DNA of 15,959 nt from a bacterium (GCA_021780625.1 JAJXYI010000413.1:1-15959); one strand, 5' to 3'; positions 8,201-15,856 are shown, counted from the stretch's first letter. Notes: generated by a model from the sequence alone, not told the origin. Program-made: numbers and translations.

Positions 8201-8506
8201 GGCGAGCCGGTAACCGGCCTGGGCGACGATCACGCGACAGATCGCGTTCAGCAGTTCCCTCTCCGACGCGGCGTGGACCAGGGACTGGTTGCATGCGCTC
8301 AGCGCCCGAAGCGCCCTGAGGGCCCGCCGCAGCAGGGCGTCGGTGGAATCGGACGCGATGAGCGAAGCGGCGGACTGGGAGTCTCCGCCAGGGCCCGCCA
8401 AATCCGGTCTGATAATGGAATGGGGTGTGCTCATGATGCGGCTGGAGCGCATCTGCGCGACGAGTTTACCGAGAGTCTCCTCCGGTGGGCTCGTGGACAC
8501 AAGCAT
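5276..8506 (-). CDS. Soluble GAF/PAS sensor histidine kinase, no receiver domain
   Basis: 1076 residues. Domain order read from sequence: GAF (about 68-232, with AGYRLAWVGYA and SIVLPLMDGDEAFGALNIYA); PAS (236-348); a second PAS with the ALWVEDW insertion variant (371-527); a third PAS (530-658, ending in DDITERLEAE); a second GAF (666-825); then HisKA with phospho-accepting H863 in FSYSVSHDLRAPLRSIEGF; and HATPase_c with N-box N973/N977, G1 DDGAGF (1007-1012) and G2 GTGVGL (1035-1040). The core resembles the phytochrome-type soluble kinases (COG4251). No transmembrane helices or chromophore-binding motif are apparent, so it should sense a cytoplasmic small molecule, redox state or light via unknown ligands. 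There is no C-terminal receiver and no response regulator in the window. The start is uncertain: 8506 has no Shine-Dalgarno sequence, and ATGs at 8452 and 8434 would lose only non-conserved residues. It lies 34 bp after the LysR gene, probably in one transcript. Confidence 0.92.
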   Translation of the reverse strand: MLVSTSPPEETLGKLVAQMRSSRIMSTPHSIIRPDLAGPGGDSQSAASLIASDSTDALLRRALRALRALSACNQSLVHAASERELLNAICRVIVAQAGYRLAWVGYALHDEAKSVRPVAHVGFEDGYLERAAITWADTERGRGPTGTAIRTRRPKACRHILTDPDFEPWRDEALKRGFASSIVLPLMDGDEAFGALNIYAAEADAFSEEEASLLGEMASDMAYGILSLRARTALRESEELYRDVFELVSDGLLVVDRLADGRFQLVSRNPQAEAVSGVADRIPPADSAEHWLRCASTGKPVVYEETRDVPGAGVRCFASFMLPLRYGAAAGQRFLIVTRDVTDQRREERRNLQIRSELEDTVERSTLAWRESERRFREVFECAPVALWVEDWAAVSDEVDALRNEGTREQIEHFPGGREAAKRLCESRVIIDANPSAVTLFGLASRAELVGQCRSRFGVSPEPENCDELKAFAGGQEVYRSEIGFRRPDGEMVHGWMAITFPQGGGVSKLALVTVADITARKRMEEALQRSEEHYRRLFETMDQGVVYQDAQGRVVSMNPAAERILGRSPAEFAGRTSIDEQSLTVREDGTPFPGLEHPAMIALRTGRSVRGVVMGVANPQDGRRHWIRIDATPLPGGSGKGLDQVYTIFDDITERLEAEHKIARQSAVLGGINRILRESLGPDAGVDEAAVLLEVGRSLTGSAQAVAAERRGGDGLDAVALNPSEWNSRGIVGAELGALRCVAAEGMLARVLNSGRGEFIECTGDGMSGPLGVRLAARRLLVAPLTDGVEVIGVIVLADKATPYDSEDLTMIQEVAPAFVEALKRKRMQAAVARLNADLAGRARELEHANRELEAFSYSVSHDLRAPLRSIEGFAEILAQDHSATLGAEGADCLSHLRAASRRMAELIDDMLMLSRASSAELHVAPADLSGIVWAIAGDLGHQDPSRKVDWKIQPGVVAPCDARLIRAALENLIGNAWKFTSKRAMARIEFGTETVGGETVYFVRDDGAGFDMTYANRLFAPFRRLHSAADFPGTGVGLATVQRIIHRHGGRVWAEGEPDHGAVIRFTLAAEARA

Positions 8507-8540
8507 GTGTTGCAGTCCGAACCGGGCCCGCGGGGAGCCT

Positions 8541-9449
8541 CTAGCCAGCGTTTCGCCGCACGGTGCGCTTGCGCAGCACCTCCACGAAGTTTCGGACGAG
8601 CTGCGACGGATCCTTCTTTTGCCAGACCGCCCAGAGTGTGAAGGTGTTCTCGCCAGCCATGTCGATCGGCTTGGTTACCAATTCGCCGGCCAGCCTGTCC
8701 TCGTACACGCCCGGAAGGATGGAGACGCCCTGGATACCGGCCACCATCGCCATGAGGGAGCTGGAGCTGTCCACCGTCCTGAAATACGGCGGACGCAGGC
8801 CCCTGTTCTGGAAGAGCTCGCGGAGCACCGCCGCGTGCCCCCGCCCGTCCTGATCGGGTGCGACCGCGAGCAGCCGTTGGGATGCCAGATCGTGCAGCGA
8901 CACTCGTCTTGAGCGCGCAAGCGGGTGGCGCCGGGCCATCACCGCGACAAAGGGGGAACGAACCACGCGGAGGCATTCAAACTCATCCCCCTCCCCGTCC
9001 GAGAGTTCCGCGACGATCCCAATCTGAATCCCGCCACTGCGGAGGGCCTGCTGCTGCTGACGGAGGCGGATTTCCACAAGATTCACCTCCACCTCCGGGA
9101 AGCGGGCCTGAAAGGCGGCGAGGGCCGCGGGAAGGAAGCCACCCGTGAGCGCCGCGCTGTTTCCAAGGGTGAGCCTTCCCCGGCGTCCCTGGGCTGCGTC
9201 GCGCGCGAGCTGCGGCAGGGCTTCGGCTCGGGTCAGCAGCGCCCGGGCCTCGTCGAGAAGCGCCGTGCCTGCGTCGGTGAGCCGGACCCGCTTCGTGTTT
9301 CGGTCGAACAGCCGGGTGCCGCAGGCGTGCTCCAGGTCGCGGATCTGCTTGCTGAGGGCCGGCTGCGCCACCCGCAGCCGCTCCGCCGCGCGGCGGAAGT
9401 TGAGTGTCTCGGCCACGGCGGCGAAATACCGGAGATGTCTCAATTCCAT
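8541..9449 (-). CDS. LysR-type transcriptional regulator
   Basis: 302 residues from ATG 9449. The N-terminal winged helix-turn-helix (1-60) is textbook LysR: MELRHLRYFAAVAETLNF, then RRAAERLRVAQPALSKQIRDLE and LFDRNTKRVRLTDAG. Residues from about 91 form the periplasmic-binding-protein-like effector domain (RLTLGNSAALTGGFLPAAL, and VSILPGVYEDRLAGELVTKPI near the C-terminus). Overall it resembles the aromatic/HcaR-BenM subgroup; the inducer is unknown. An earlier in-frame GTG (9476) would add nine residues but lies within a palindrome and lacks a ribosome-binding site, so 9449 is preferred. It is divergent from the RND efflux operon across 263 bp that contain a strong candidate operator. The inferred role is control of the pump and autoregulation. 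The histidine kinase gene follows 34 bp downstream. Confidence 0.93.
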   Translation of the reverse strand: MELRHLRYFAAVAETLNFRRAAERLRVAQPALSKQIRDLEHACGTRLFDRNTKRVRLTDAGTALLDEARALLTRAEALPQLARDAAQGRRGRLTLGNSAALTGGFLPAALAAFQARFPEVEVNLVEIRLRQQQQALRSGGIQIGIVAELSDGEGDEFECLRVVRSPFVAVMARRHPLARSRRVSLHDLASQRLLAVAPDQDGRGHAAVLRELFQNRGLRPPYFRTVDSSSSLMAMVAGIQGVSILPGVYEDRLAGELVTKPIDMAGENTFTLWAVWQKKDPSQLVRNFVEVLRKRTVRRNAG

Positions 9450-9453
9450 GCTC

Positions 9454-9478
9454 CAGTGATCGCTCAAAACGATCACTG
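9454..9478. promoter_or_regulatory. Candidate LysR operator (9-bp perfect inverted repeat)
   Basis: CAGTGATCG (9454-9462) and CGATCACTG (9470-9478) are exact reverse complements separated by 7 bp, and the repeat contains the T-N11-A pattern typical of LysR-family sites. It begins 4 bp upstream of the LysR start codon, where binding would repress the regulator's own gene. Its centre (9466) is about 65 bp before the start point predicted for the divergent efflux operon, the usual position of a LysR recognition site. Confidence 0.65.
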
Positions 9479-9518
9479 TGAAAACAAGGAAATCATTCCA
9501 CCCTACGCTGAATCAGCC

Positions 9519-9524
9519 TACAAT
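9519..9524 (+). promoter_or_regulatory. Candidate -10 element for the efflux operon
   Basis: TACAAT differs from the consensus TATAAT at one base and is the best -10 in the divergent intergenic region. The sequence 17 bp upstream (TTCCAC) is a poor -35, as expected for an activator-dependent LysR-controlled promoter. Transcription would begin near 9531, leaving a leader of roughly 180 nt before the adaptor start. Confidence 0.35.
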
Positions 9525-9712
9525 TGATGGTTTATGCCAGGATCGTCGTTCCGCAGGTCTCTTCCCTCGCCTCCCGCCGCCCGGATGCATTCTCCGGGTC
9601 CGATGCAAAGCGACTGGGGCATTTGCCGGATCGCCGACGTCCGTTACGTTTCGCTTTGCCAGCAAGTATTCCATCAGGCCTTTCGCATTCGCTACACCTC
9701 CCGCACTCGTAC

Positions 9713-10903
9713 ATGAACACCCTAGTTTCCTCCCGTCGCCACGGACTCTGGTCCGTGGCTTTTGCATGCCTCGCCGCCGTCGGGCTCCTCGCGGGTTGCG
9801 GCAAAGGACCGCAGGCGCGCGGCCCCATGCCGCCTCCCGAAGTGTCGGTGGCGACGGTGACGTCGCAGCGGCTGCCGATCATCTCGGAGCTGCCCGGACG
9901 CATCGATCCGGTTCGCGTCGCCGAGGTGCGCGCGAGGGTCGCGGGCATCCTGCTGCACCGCGTGTTTGAGGAAGGTTCCAACGTGAAAGCCGGCCAGGTG
10001 CTGTTCGAGATCGATCCGGCGCCGTTCAAGGCCAGCCTTGAGAGCGCCGACGCGTCCCTGGCGAAGGCCCGCGCCGCAGCCTTCCAGGCGCGCACGCTGG
10101 CCAACCGCTACAAGAGCCTGCTCGCCGCCGACGGCGTGAGCCGGCAGGACTACGACAACGCCGAGGCCGGCGCCCGCCAGGCGGAGGCCGAGGTGCTCGC
10201 CGCGAAGGCCGCGGTCACCACCGCCCGCCTCAACCTGGGGTACGCCACCGTCACGGCCCCGATTTCCGGACACATCGGCGCCGCGCTCGTGACCGAGGGC
10301 GCGCTCGTCGGCCAGAACGAGGCCACTCCCCTCGCAACCATCCAGCAGACGGATCCGGTCTATTTCGACTTCACGCAATCCAGCAACGAGGTTCTCCGCC
10401 TACGCCGAGCGATCGACTCCGGCCGGATTCAGCGCGTGGCCCCCGGGGCGGCCGAAGCCCGCTTGGTGTTTGATGACGGCACCGAATACTCACACCCCGG
10501 CAAGCTCCTGTTCTCCGACATCACCGTGGATCCGGGCACTGGCATGGTGACGCTCCGCGCCGAGTTTCCCAATCCCGACGGCATGCTGCTTCCCGGCATG
10601 TTCGCCCGCATCCGCCTCGAACAGGGCGTGCAGGACTCCGCGATCATCGTTCCCATGCGCGCGGTCACCCGCGGCGAGAACGGAACCGGCACCGCCTTCG
10701 TCGTCGGCCCCGGAAACAAGGTCGAGCTCCGCACCCTCAAGCTCGGTGACGCCACCGGCGAGAACTGGGTCGTCTATTCGGGCCTGCGTGCGGGCGAGAC
10801 CGTCATCGTCGAGGGACTGCAGAAGGTCCGGCCCGGCATGACCGTCCACCCCGTCCCCTTCCAGTCCGAACCGGACGCCGGCACCACCCCGGGCACCCAC
10901 TAA
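9713..10903 (+). CDS. RND efflux periplasmic adaptor lipoprotein (AcrA/MexA type)
   Basis: 396 residues from ATG 9713. It begins with a lipoprotein signal, MNTLVSSRRHGLWSVAFACLAAVGLLAGCG, with lipobox LAGC and lipidated C29; this fixes the start, although the frame stays open upstream to 9524. The mature protein follows the HlyD/membrane-fusion order: a beta-barrel strand (SVATVTSQRLPIISELPGRI), a biotinyl-lipoyl half (GILLHRVFEEGSNVKAGQVLFEIDPAPF), an alpha-helical hairpin rich in Ala (SLAKARAAAFQARTLANRY onward), the second lipoyl half (ATVTAPISGHIGAALVTEGALVG), and C-terminal barrel and membrane-proximal domains (PMRAVTRGENGTGTAFVV, GLQKVRPGMTV). It bridges the inner-membrane permease and the outer-membrane channel. 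The permease starts 15 bp downstream. No Shine-Dalgarno sequence is seen; the TGA of a small upstream frame overlaps this ATG. Confidence 0.95.
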   Translation: MNTLVSSRRHGLWSVAFACLAAVGLLAGCGKGPQARGPMPPPEVSVATVTSQRLPIISELPGRIDPVRVAEVRARVAGILLHRVFEEGSNVKAGQVLFEIDPAPFKASLESADASLAKARAAAFQARTLANRYKSLLAADGVSRQDYDNAEAGARQAEAEVLAAKAAVTTARLNLGYATVTAPISGHIGAALVTEGALVGQNEATPLATIQQTDPVYFDFTQSSNEVLRLRRAIDSGRIQRVAPGAAEARLVFDDGTEYSHPGKLLFSDITVDPGTGMVTLRAEFPNPDGMLLPGMFARIRLEQGVQDSAIIVPMRAVTRGENGTGTAFVVGPGNKVELRTLKLGDATGENWVVYSGLRAGETVIVEGLQKVRPGMTVHPVPFQSEPDAGTTPGTH

Positions 10904-10918
10904 GCGAGGCAGACCACC

Positions 10919-13900
10919 ATGGCCCGGTTCTTCATTGACCGCCCCGTCTTCGCGTGGGTCGTATCCACGCTCATCATGCTCTTCGGTGCGCTCGCGATCA
11001 CGCAGCTCCCCGTCGCGCAATATCCGCAGGTCGCCCCACCCTCGATCTCCGTCACGGCCAACTACGCAGGCGCGTCGGCCGAGACTCTGCAGAAGACCGT
11101 CGTCTCGGTCATCGAGCAGCAGATGAACGGCATCGACCACCTGCTGTACATGTCGTCGAGCGCCGACTCCTCCGGCACCGCGACCATCAACCTGTTCTTC
11201 GAGCCCGGCACCAATCCCGACACCGCCCAGGTGCAGGTGCAGAACAAGGTGCAGCTCGCGACGCCCAGCCTGCCGCTCACCGTGCAGCAGCAGGGCGTGG
11301 TCGTGGCGAAGTCCACCCGCAATTTCATGATGTTCGTCGCGTTCTCGACTAACGATGACAGCATGAACGAGATCCAGCTCGGCAACTATATCTCATCGAG
11401 CATCCTCGATCCGATACGCCGGGTCACCGGCGTGGGCGAGGTCGACATGTTCGGCACCGAGAACGCGATGCGGATCTGGCTGGATCCCGCCAAGCTCGAG
11501 AGCTATGGGCTCACCGTAACCGACGTGCAGTCCGCAGTCCAGGCCCAGAACGCCCAGGTGGCGGTCGGCCAGCTCGGCGGGCGCCCCGCGGTGAACGGCC
11601 AGGAGCTCAATGTCATTCTCCAGGGCCCAAGCACACTCACCACGCCCAAGCAATTTCGCGACATCCTGCTGAAGGTGATGCCCGACGGCTCACGGGTGCG
11701 GCTGGGCGACGTGGCCCGGGTCGACCTCGGCGGACAGGACTACAACATTCAGGCGCGCATCAACGGACATCCCGCCTCGGCCATCGCGATCAAACTGTCG
11801 CCCACCGGCAACGCGCTCGAGACCGCCAACGCGGTCCGCGCCAAGATCGCCCAGCTCTCGCGCTTCTTCCCGCCTCACATGGTTGTGAGCTACCCGCTCG
11901 ACACCTCGACCTTCGTCAAGATCTCCATCGAGGACGTGGTGCTTACACTGCTCGAGGCCATCGCGCTCGTGTTCCTCGTGATGTACCTGTTCCTGCAGAA
12001 CATCCGCGCGACGCTCATTCCGACCATCGTCGTGCCCGTGGCACTACTCGGAACGTTCTCGGTGATGTTCGCCTTCGGCTTCTCGGTGAACGTGCTGAGT
12101 ATGTTCGGCATGGTGCTGGCCATCGGCATTCTCGTCGACGACGCCATCGTCGTCATTGAAAACGTGGAACGCATCATGGCCGAGGAGGGGCTGTCGCCCC
12201 GCGACGCCACGCGAAAGGCCATGGGACAGATCACCGGCGCGCTCGTGGGCATCACCCTCGTGCTGACTGCAGTGTTCATCCCGATGGCCTTCTTCAAGGG
12301 CTCCGTCGGAGCGATCTACCGGCAGTTCTCAGTGGCGCTCGTCGCCTCGATGCTGTTCTCGGTATTCCTAGCGATGTCGCTGACTCCTGCCTTGTGCGCC
12401 ACCCTGCTCGCGCCGGTCGCGAAGGGGCACGCTCACGAACGCGGCGGTTTCTTCGGCTGGTTCAACCGGACTTTTGCCAAGGCGACCAAACGCTATCAGA
12501 ATCAGGTTGCGCGCATGCTCGGCCAGACCGGCCGCTACATGCTCGTGTTTGTCGCGATCGTCGGCCTGCTCGGCTGGCTCTATATGCGGCTGCCGTCCGC
12601 GTTCCTCCCGAGCGAGGACCAGGGGTACTTCATCACCTCGATCCAGCTTCCGGTCGGGGCAACGCAGTACCGCACCCTCAAGGTGCTGAAGCAGGTCGAG
12701 TCCTACTTCTCCAAACAGCCGGAGATCGAGCAGTTCATCACCGTCGCCGGATTCAGCTTCAACGGCCGCGGCCAGAACTCCGCACTCGCCTTCGTCCGAT
12801 TGAAGCCCTGGGACGAGCGCAAGGGCTCGGCCCACACGGTCCAGGCCGTCATCGGGCGCGCCTTTGTCGCGCTCAGCCACATCAAGGACGCCATCATCTA
12901 TCCGGTTAACCCGCCCGCCATCGCGGAATTGGGAACGTCGGCCGGATTCGACTTCGAACTCCAGGACCTCAGCGGCCTCGGGCACAATAAACTCGTGCAG
13001 GCCCGCGACCAGCTCCTTGCCATGGCCGCCAAGAACCCGCATGTCGCCCTGGTGCGGTATCAGGGGCTTGATGACACCGCCCAGTTGAAGGTCGACATCG
13101 ACGAGGACAAGGCCACCACGCTCGGCGTCTCGCCCGCCTCGATCAACAGCACGCTCCAGGCGGCGTTCGGCTCGACCTACATCAACAACTTTGTGAACGG
13201 CAACCGCGTCCAGCGCGTCATCATGCAGCTCGACGCTCCGTACCGCATGAAGCCCTCCGACATCGACCGCCTGTATGTTCGCAACGCCCAGGGCCAGATG
13301 GTACCGCTGTCAACGTTCGTCCACACCGAATGGACCTTCGGTCCCCCGTTGCTACAGCGGTATAACGGCTTCCCCTCCATGGAAATCATCGGCACCACGC
13401 CTCCCGGCAAGAGCACCGGTGAGGCCATGACCGCCATGGAGCAGATGGCCAGCAAGCTGCCGGCGGGCATCGGCTACGAGTGGACCGGGCAATCCTACGA
13501 GGAGCGCCTCTCCGGCGCCCAGGCTCCGATGCTGTACGCGATCTCGCTCGTGGTCGTGTTCCTGTGCCTCGCGGCTCTCTACGAGAGCTGGGCGATCCCG
13601 CTCGCGGTCATCCTGGTCGTCCCGCTCGGCGTGGTCGGCGCCCTGCTCGCCACGACACTCCGCGGACTGCCCAACGATGTCTATTTCAAGGTCGGCCTGC
13701 TCGTGACCATCGGTCTCTCGACTAAGAACGCGATCCTGATCATCGAATTCGCGGAGTCGCTGATGGAACAGGGCCGCGACCTCATCTCGGCAACCCTCGA
13801 GGCGGTTCACCTTAGGCTCCGCCCCATCCTGATGACCTCCTTTGCGTTCATTCTCGGTGTGACGCCCCTGGCCCTGAGCACCGGAGCCGGCTCCGCGAGC

Positions 13901-14068
13901 CAGAACGCCATCGGAACGGGCGTCATCGGCGGAATGGTCAGCGGCACGATCCTGGCCATCTTCCTGGTCCCCGTCTTCTTCGTGGTCGTGCGACGTGCGT
14001 TCAAGCTCCACATGAAGAATCGTCACCCGACGCTCGAAGCCCGCGGCGACAAGGGAGGTGAGTCGTGA
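10919..14068 (+). CDS. RND efflux permease, HAE1 family (AcrB/MexB type)
   Basis: 1049 residues, the expected length for a hydrophobe/amphiphile-exporting RND transporter. It starts [20 protein letters not shown], the typical first transmembrane helix. The proton-relay aspartates are D407 and D408 in [18 protein letters not shown], matching AcrB numbering exactly; the essential lysine of TM10 is K936 in [15 protein letters not shown]. The two large periplasmic loops (about 30-340 and 560-870) and the closing TM11-12 segment [20 protein letters not shown] are intact, with no frameshift. It works as a trimer in the inner membrane, using the proton gradient to pump drugs, detergents, solvents or metabolites; substrates cannot be inferred. 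A GAGG-containing site precedes the ATG by about 11 nt. The stop codon overlaps the GTG start of the outer-membrane factor. Confidence 0.97.
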   Translation: MARFFIDRPVFAWVVSTLIMLFGALAITQLPVAQYPQVAPPSISVTANYAGASAETLQKTVVSVIEQQMNGIDHLLYMSSSADSSGTATINLFFEPGTNPDTAQVQVQNKVQLATPSLPLTVQQQGVVVAKSTRNFMMFVAFSTNDDSMNEIQLGNYISSSILDPIRRVTGVGEVDMFGTENAMRIWLDPAKLESYGLTVTDVQSAVQAQNAQVAVGQLGGRPAVNGQELNVILQGPSTLTTPKQFRDILLKVMPDGSRVRLGDVARVDLGGQDYNIQARINGHPASAIAIKLSPTGNALETANAVRAKIAQLSRFFPPHMVVSYPLDTSTFVKISIEDVVLTLLEAIALVFLVMYLFLQNIRATLIPTIVVPVALLGTFSVMFAFGFSVNVLSMFGMVLAIGILVDDAIVVIENVERIMAEEGLSPRDATRKAMGQITGALVGITLVLTAVFIPMAFFKGSVGAIYRQFSVALVASMLFSVFLAMSLTPALCATLLAPVAKGHAHERGGFFGWFNRTFAKATKRYQNQVARMLGQTGRYMLVFVAIVGLLGWLYMRLPSAFLPSEDQGYFITSIQLPVGATQYRTLKVLKQVESYFSKQPEIEQFITVAGFSFNGRGQNSALAFVRLKPWDERKGSAHTVQAVIGRAFVALSHIKDAIIYPVNPPAIAELGTSAGFDFELQDLSGLGHNKLVQARDQLLAMAAKNPHVALVRYQGLDDTAQLKVDIDEDKATTLGVSPASINSTLQAAFGSTYINNFVNGNRVQRVIMQLDAPYRMKPSDIDRLYVRNAQGQMVPLSTFVHTEWTFGPPLLQRYNGFPSMEIIGTTPPGKSTGEAMTAMEQMASKLPAGIGYEWTGQSYEERLSGAQAPMLYAISLVVVFLCLAALYESWAIPLAVILVVPLGVVGALLATTLRGLPNDVYFKVGLLVTIGLSTKNAILIIEFAESLMEQGRDLISATLEAVHLRLRPILMTSFAFILGVTPLALSTGAGSASQNAIGTGVIGGMVSGTILAIFLVPVFFVVVRRAFKLHMKNRHPTLEARGDKGGES
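14054..14061 (+). promoter_or_regulatory. Strong ribosome-binding site for the outer-membrane factor
   Basis: GGAGGTGA matches eight bases of the canonical anti-Shine-Dalgarno sequence. From the end of GGAGG to the GTG start at 14065 is 6 nt. It lies inside the last codons of the permease and decides the GTG start, which overlaps the permease stop as GTGA and indicates coupled translation. Confidence 0.8.
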
Positions 14069-15477
14069 AATCGGCCGCCCTTTTCCTCGCACCCGCCGCC
14101 CTGCTGATCGCGGGCTGCACCCTCGCGCCCCGCTATGAACGGCCGGCCATGCCGGTCGCCAACCAATGGCCCGCCGCGGCACAGGCCGCCGCCCCGATGC
14201 CCGAGGCGCGGCAGCTCTCCGCCGACGCCGACTGGACCCAGGTCTTCGTGGACCCCCGCCTGCGTGCGCTCATCCGCCTGGCGCTCGCAAACAATCGCGA
14301 TCTGCGCGTCGCCACGCTCACCGTCCAACAGGTGCGCGCCCGATACAGCGTCGCGAATCTCGCACTGATCCCGACCCTCGACGCCACGGCGAACGGATCC
14401 CGCACGCGCACCGCGCTGGACGACCTGAAGGCCGGCCAGCCGCAGACGGCCTCGCACTACGGCGTCGGTCTCCTCGTTCCGTCCTACGAACTCGACCTCT
14501 TTGGCCGCGTCCAGAGCCTGCGCACGCAGGCGCTGGAACAGTATCTCGCCACGGAGCAGGCCCAGCGTGCCGCGGCTCTCTCGCTCGTCTCCGAGGTCGC
14601 CACCCAATATTTCGCCCAGCGCGAAATCGCGGGCCAGTTGAGGCTCGCCGAGACCACGCAGGCCGACCTCGAGTCGTCCCTGAAAGTCATCCGGAAGCAG
14701 TATCAGGTCGGCGCCGCCTCGCGGCTCGATCTGACGACCGCCCAGGCGGAGGTTCAGAACTCCGACGCCGTGGTGGCCGGCCTGCGCCAGCAGCTCGCCC
14801 AGGCGAACGACGCCCTTGCCTTCCTCGTCGGCACCACGATCCCCGCCGACCTGCCCCCGGCGCCGTCTCTCGACCAGCCCGGCCTGCTCGCCGACGTGAA
14901 TCCCGGCCTGCCCTCCAGCCTTCTTGAGCGCCGTCCGGACATCCTTCAGGCCGAGCACCTCCTTAAGGCGGCGAATGCCGACGTCGGCGCCGCGCGCGCC
15001 GCGTTCTTCCCGTCGATCTCACTCACCGCCTCGGCCGGCACGGCCAGTCCGGAGCTGTCGCACCTGTTTCGCGGCGGAAACGGCACCTGGAGCTTTGCAC
15101 CGTCCATCACCCTGCCGATCTTCGCCGCAGGCGTGAACAAGGCCAATCTCCAGATCGCGAACCTGCAGAAGCAGATCGAAGTCGCCACCTACGAGCGCGC
15201 CATCCAGGGCGCGTTCCGCGATGTCTCCGACGCGCTCGTCGCCCGAGCCCAGATTGCTATCCAGGTCGCCGCCTACGACGGGCTCGTTGCCACCGAACGA
15301 GAGCGCCTCAGGCTCGCGCAGGCTCGGTACGACGCAGGCGTCGACTCCTATCTGACGCTCCTGACCGCGCGTCGCGATCTCTATGCCGCGCAGCAGAACC
15401 AGCTGGCCGCACACTTCGCACGCTACACGAACCTCGTGGACCTTTACCGCGCCCTGGGCGGCTCCTGGGCGCGTTGA
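14065..15477 (+). CDS. Outer-membrane efflux channel lipoprotein (NodT/OprM type)
   Basis: 470 residues, GTG start. The N-terminus [27 protein letters not shown] carries a lipoprotein signal with lipobox IAGC (C18) and the TLAPRYERP segment typical of NodT/OprM-like outer-membrane factors. Two OEP repeats follow: one from about residue 70 ([23 protein letters not shown]) to 245, and a second from about 270 ([43 protein letters not shown]) to 465. The LERRPDI and [11 protein letters not shown] motifs are diagnostic. The protein should trimerise into an outer-membrane barrel plus periplasmic helical tunnel docking on the adaptor-permease complex. It is the last gene of the operon; no intrinsic terminator is apparent immediately downstream, where repeat DNA starts within about 35 bp. 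Confidence 0.95.
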   Translation: MKSAALFLAPAALLIAGCTLAPRYERPAMPVANQWPAAAQAAAPMPEARQLSADADWTQVFVDPRLRALIRLALANNRDLRVATLTVQQVRARYSVANLALIPTLDATANGSRTRTALDDLKAGQPQTASHYGVGLLVPSYELDLFGRVQSLRTQALEQYLATEQAQRAAALSLVSEVATQYFAQREIAGQLRLAETTQADLESSLKVIRKQYQVGAASRLDLTTAQAEVQNSDAVVAGLRQQLAQANDALAFLVGTTIPADLPPAPSLDQPGLLADVNPGLPSSLLERRPDILQAEHLLKAANADVGAARAAFFPSISLTASAGTASPELSHLFRGGNGTWSFAPSITLPIFAAGVNKANLQIANLQKQIEVATYERAIQGAFRDVSDALVARAQIAIQVAAYDGLVATERERLRLAQARYDAGVDSYLTLLTARRDLYAAQQNQLAAHFARYTNLVDLYRALGGSWAR

Positions 15478-15511
15478 GAAACAGACTGGAGCATTTGAAC
15501 CACGAAGAACT

Positions 15512-15567
15512 GACAGAGGCCAGAAGCCAGAGGTCAGAGGTCAGAAGTCGGAAGTCAGAGGTTAGAG
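15512..15567. repeat. Heptamer tandem repeat block 1 (8 units)
   Basis: Eight consecutive 7-bp units in perfect phase with consensus G-T/C-C-A-G-A-A/G (for example GCCAGAG, GTCAGAG, GTCAGAA, GTCGGAA, GTTAGAG). No unit departs from the consensus by more than one or two bases. It begins 34 bp after the outer-membrane factor stop and no coding frame with protein-like content runs through it. It resembles the class of short tandemly repeated heptamers described in cyanobacteria, and similar repeats I recall from Verrucomicrobiota-like genomes. Confidence 0.9.
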
Positions 15568-15590
15568 GGCACCTGAAGGCAGCGGTCCGT

Positions 15591-15620
15591 CTTCTCCGCG
15601 CCTCTGCGTCTCCGCGTGAG
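15591..15620. repeat. 'CTCCGCG/CTCTGCG' intergenic repeat element
   Basis: A pyrimidine/G-C run of about 30 bp made of three near copies of CTCCGCG or CTCTGCG at 8-9-bp spacing, sitting between heptamer blocks 1 and 2. Together with CCACGAAGAAC at 15500-15510 it resembles widely scattered intergenic repeats that I recall from environmental high-GC genomes. Function unknown. Confidence 0.55.
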
Positions 15621-15631
15621 CCTGGATCGGA

Positions 15632-15715
15632 GCCGGAGGTCAGAAGACAGAAGTCGGATGTCGGAGGTCGGATGACAGAGGCCAGAGATCAGAAGCCAGG
15701 GGTCAGATAGCAGAG
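15632..15715. repeat. Heptamer tandem repeat block 2 (12 units)
   Basis: Twelve consecutive 7-bp units in unbroken phase: the block 1 consensus with more variants (GTCGGAT, GACAGAG, GCCAGAG, ATCAGAA, GCCAGGG, AGCAGAG). An extra G at 15716 breaks the phase, and decayed copies continue to about 15729. It has the same orientation as block 1. Confidence 0.9.
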
Positions 15716-15756
15716 GGTCAGTGTCGGAATGGCGGACATGGCTTAGGACGTCCGGT

Positions 15757-15812
15757 TTCTGATTTCTGACTGCTGACTTCTGATCGCTGACATCTGACTG
15801 CTGTCATCTGGA
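15757..15812. repeat. Heptamer tandem repeat block 3, inverted (8 units)
   Basis: Eight in-phase 7-bp units (TTCTGAT, TTCTGAC, TGCTGAC, CGCTGAC, ATCTGAC, TGCTGTC, ATCTGGA) that are the reverse complement of the block 1 and 2 consensus. The 41 bp between blocks 2 and 3 (15716-15756) hold only degenerate copies and an unassigned GC-rich spacer. The two blocks can pair as a long imperfect hairpin in RNA or a cruciform in DNA. Confidence 0.88.
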
Positions 15813-15820
15813 CTACCCTG

Positions 15821-15856
15821 GAAGCAGGCGGCGAATCCCACTGGGCCGCCCGCTTC
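15821..15856 (-). terminator. 12-bp stem-loop downstream of the right-edge gene
   Basis: GAAGCAGGCGGC (15821-15832) pairs with GCCGCCCGCTTC (15845-15856) with one mismatch. In the minus-strand transcript that position becomes a G-U pair, so the stem is complete there with a 12-nt loop, which favours minus-strand function. It lies 16 bp past the stop of the partial minus-strand gene. There is no T-run, so termination is inferred from position and fold. Confidence 0.5.

Noticed and set aside
6509..8641. 710-codon plus-strand open frame opposite the histidine kinase
   Set aside because: It is entirely antisense to a gene with intact GAF, PAS, HisKA and HATPase motifs; its translation has no recognisable domain and a biased His/Arg/Gly composition typical of high-GC shadow frames.
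9524..9712. 63-residue N-terminal extension of the adaptor protein
   Set aside because: The lipoprotein signal with LAGC lipobox starts at 9713; the extension would bury it, and its sequence is Arg/Ser/Pro-rich and not protein-like.
13352..14182. 276-codon minus-strand frame opposite the RND permease and outer-membrane factor
   Set aside because: Antisense to two intact, motif-complete genes; Arg/Asp/Glu/Gly-rich shadow.
15474..15710. Short open frame through the heptamer repeats
   Set aside because: The frame stays open only because the 7-bp units lack stops in some phases; its protein is a low-complexity run of Arg, Ser, Glu and Gln.
15512..15812. Possible CRISPR array
   Set aside because: Units are 7 bp, contiguous and degenerate, with no unique spacers and no cas genes nearby.
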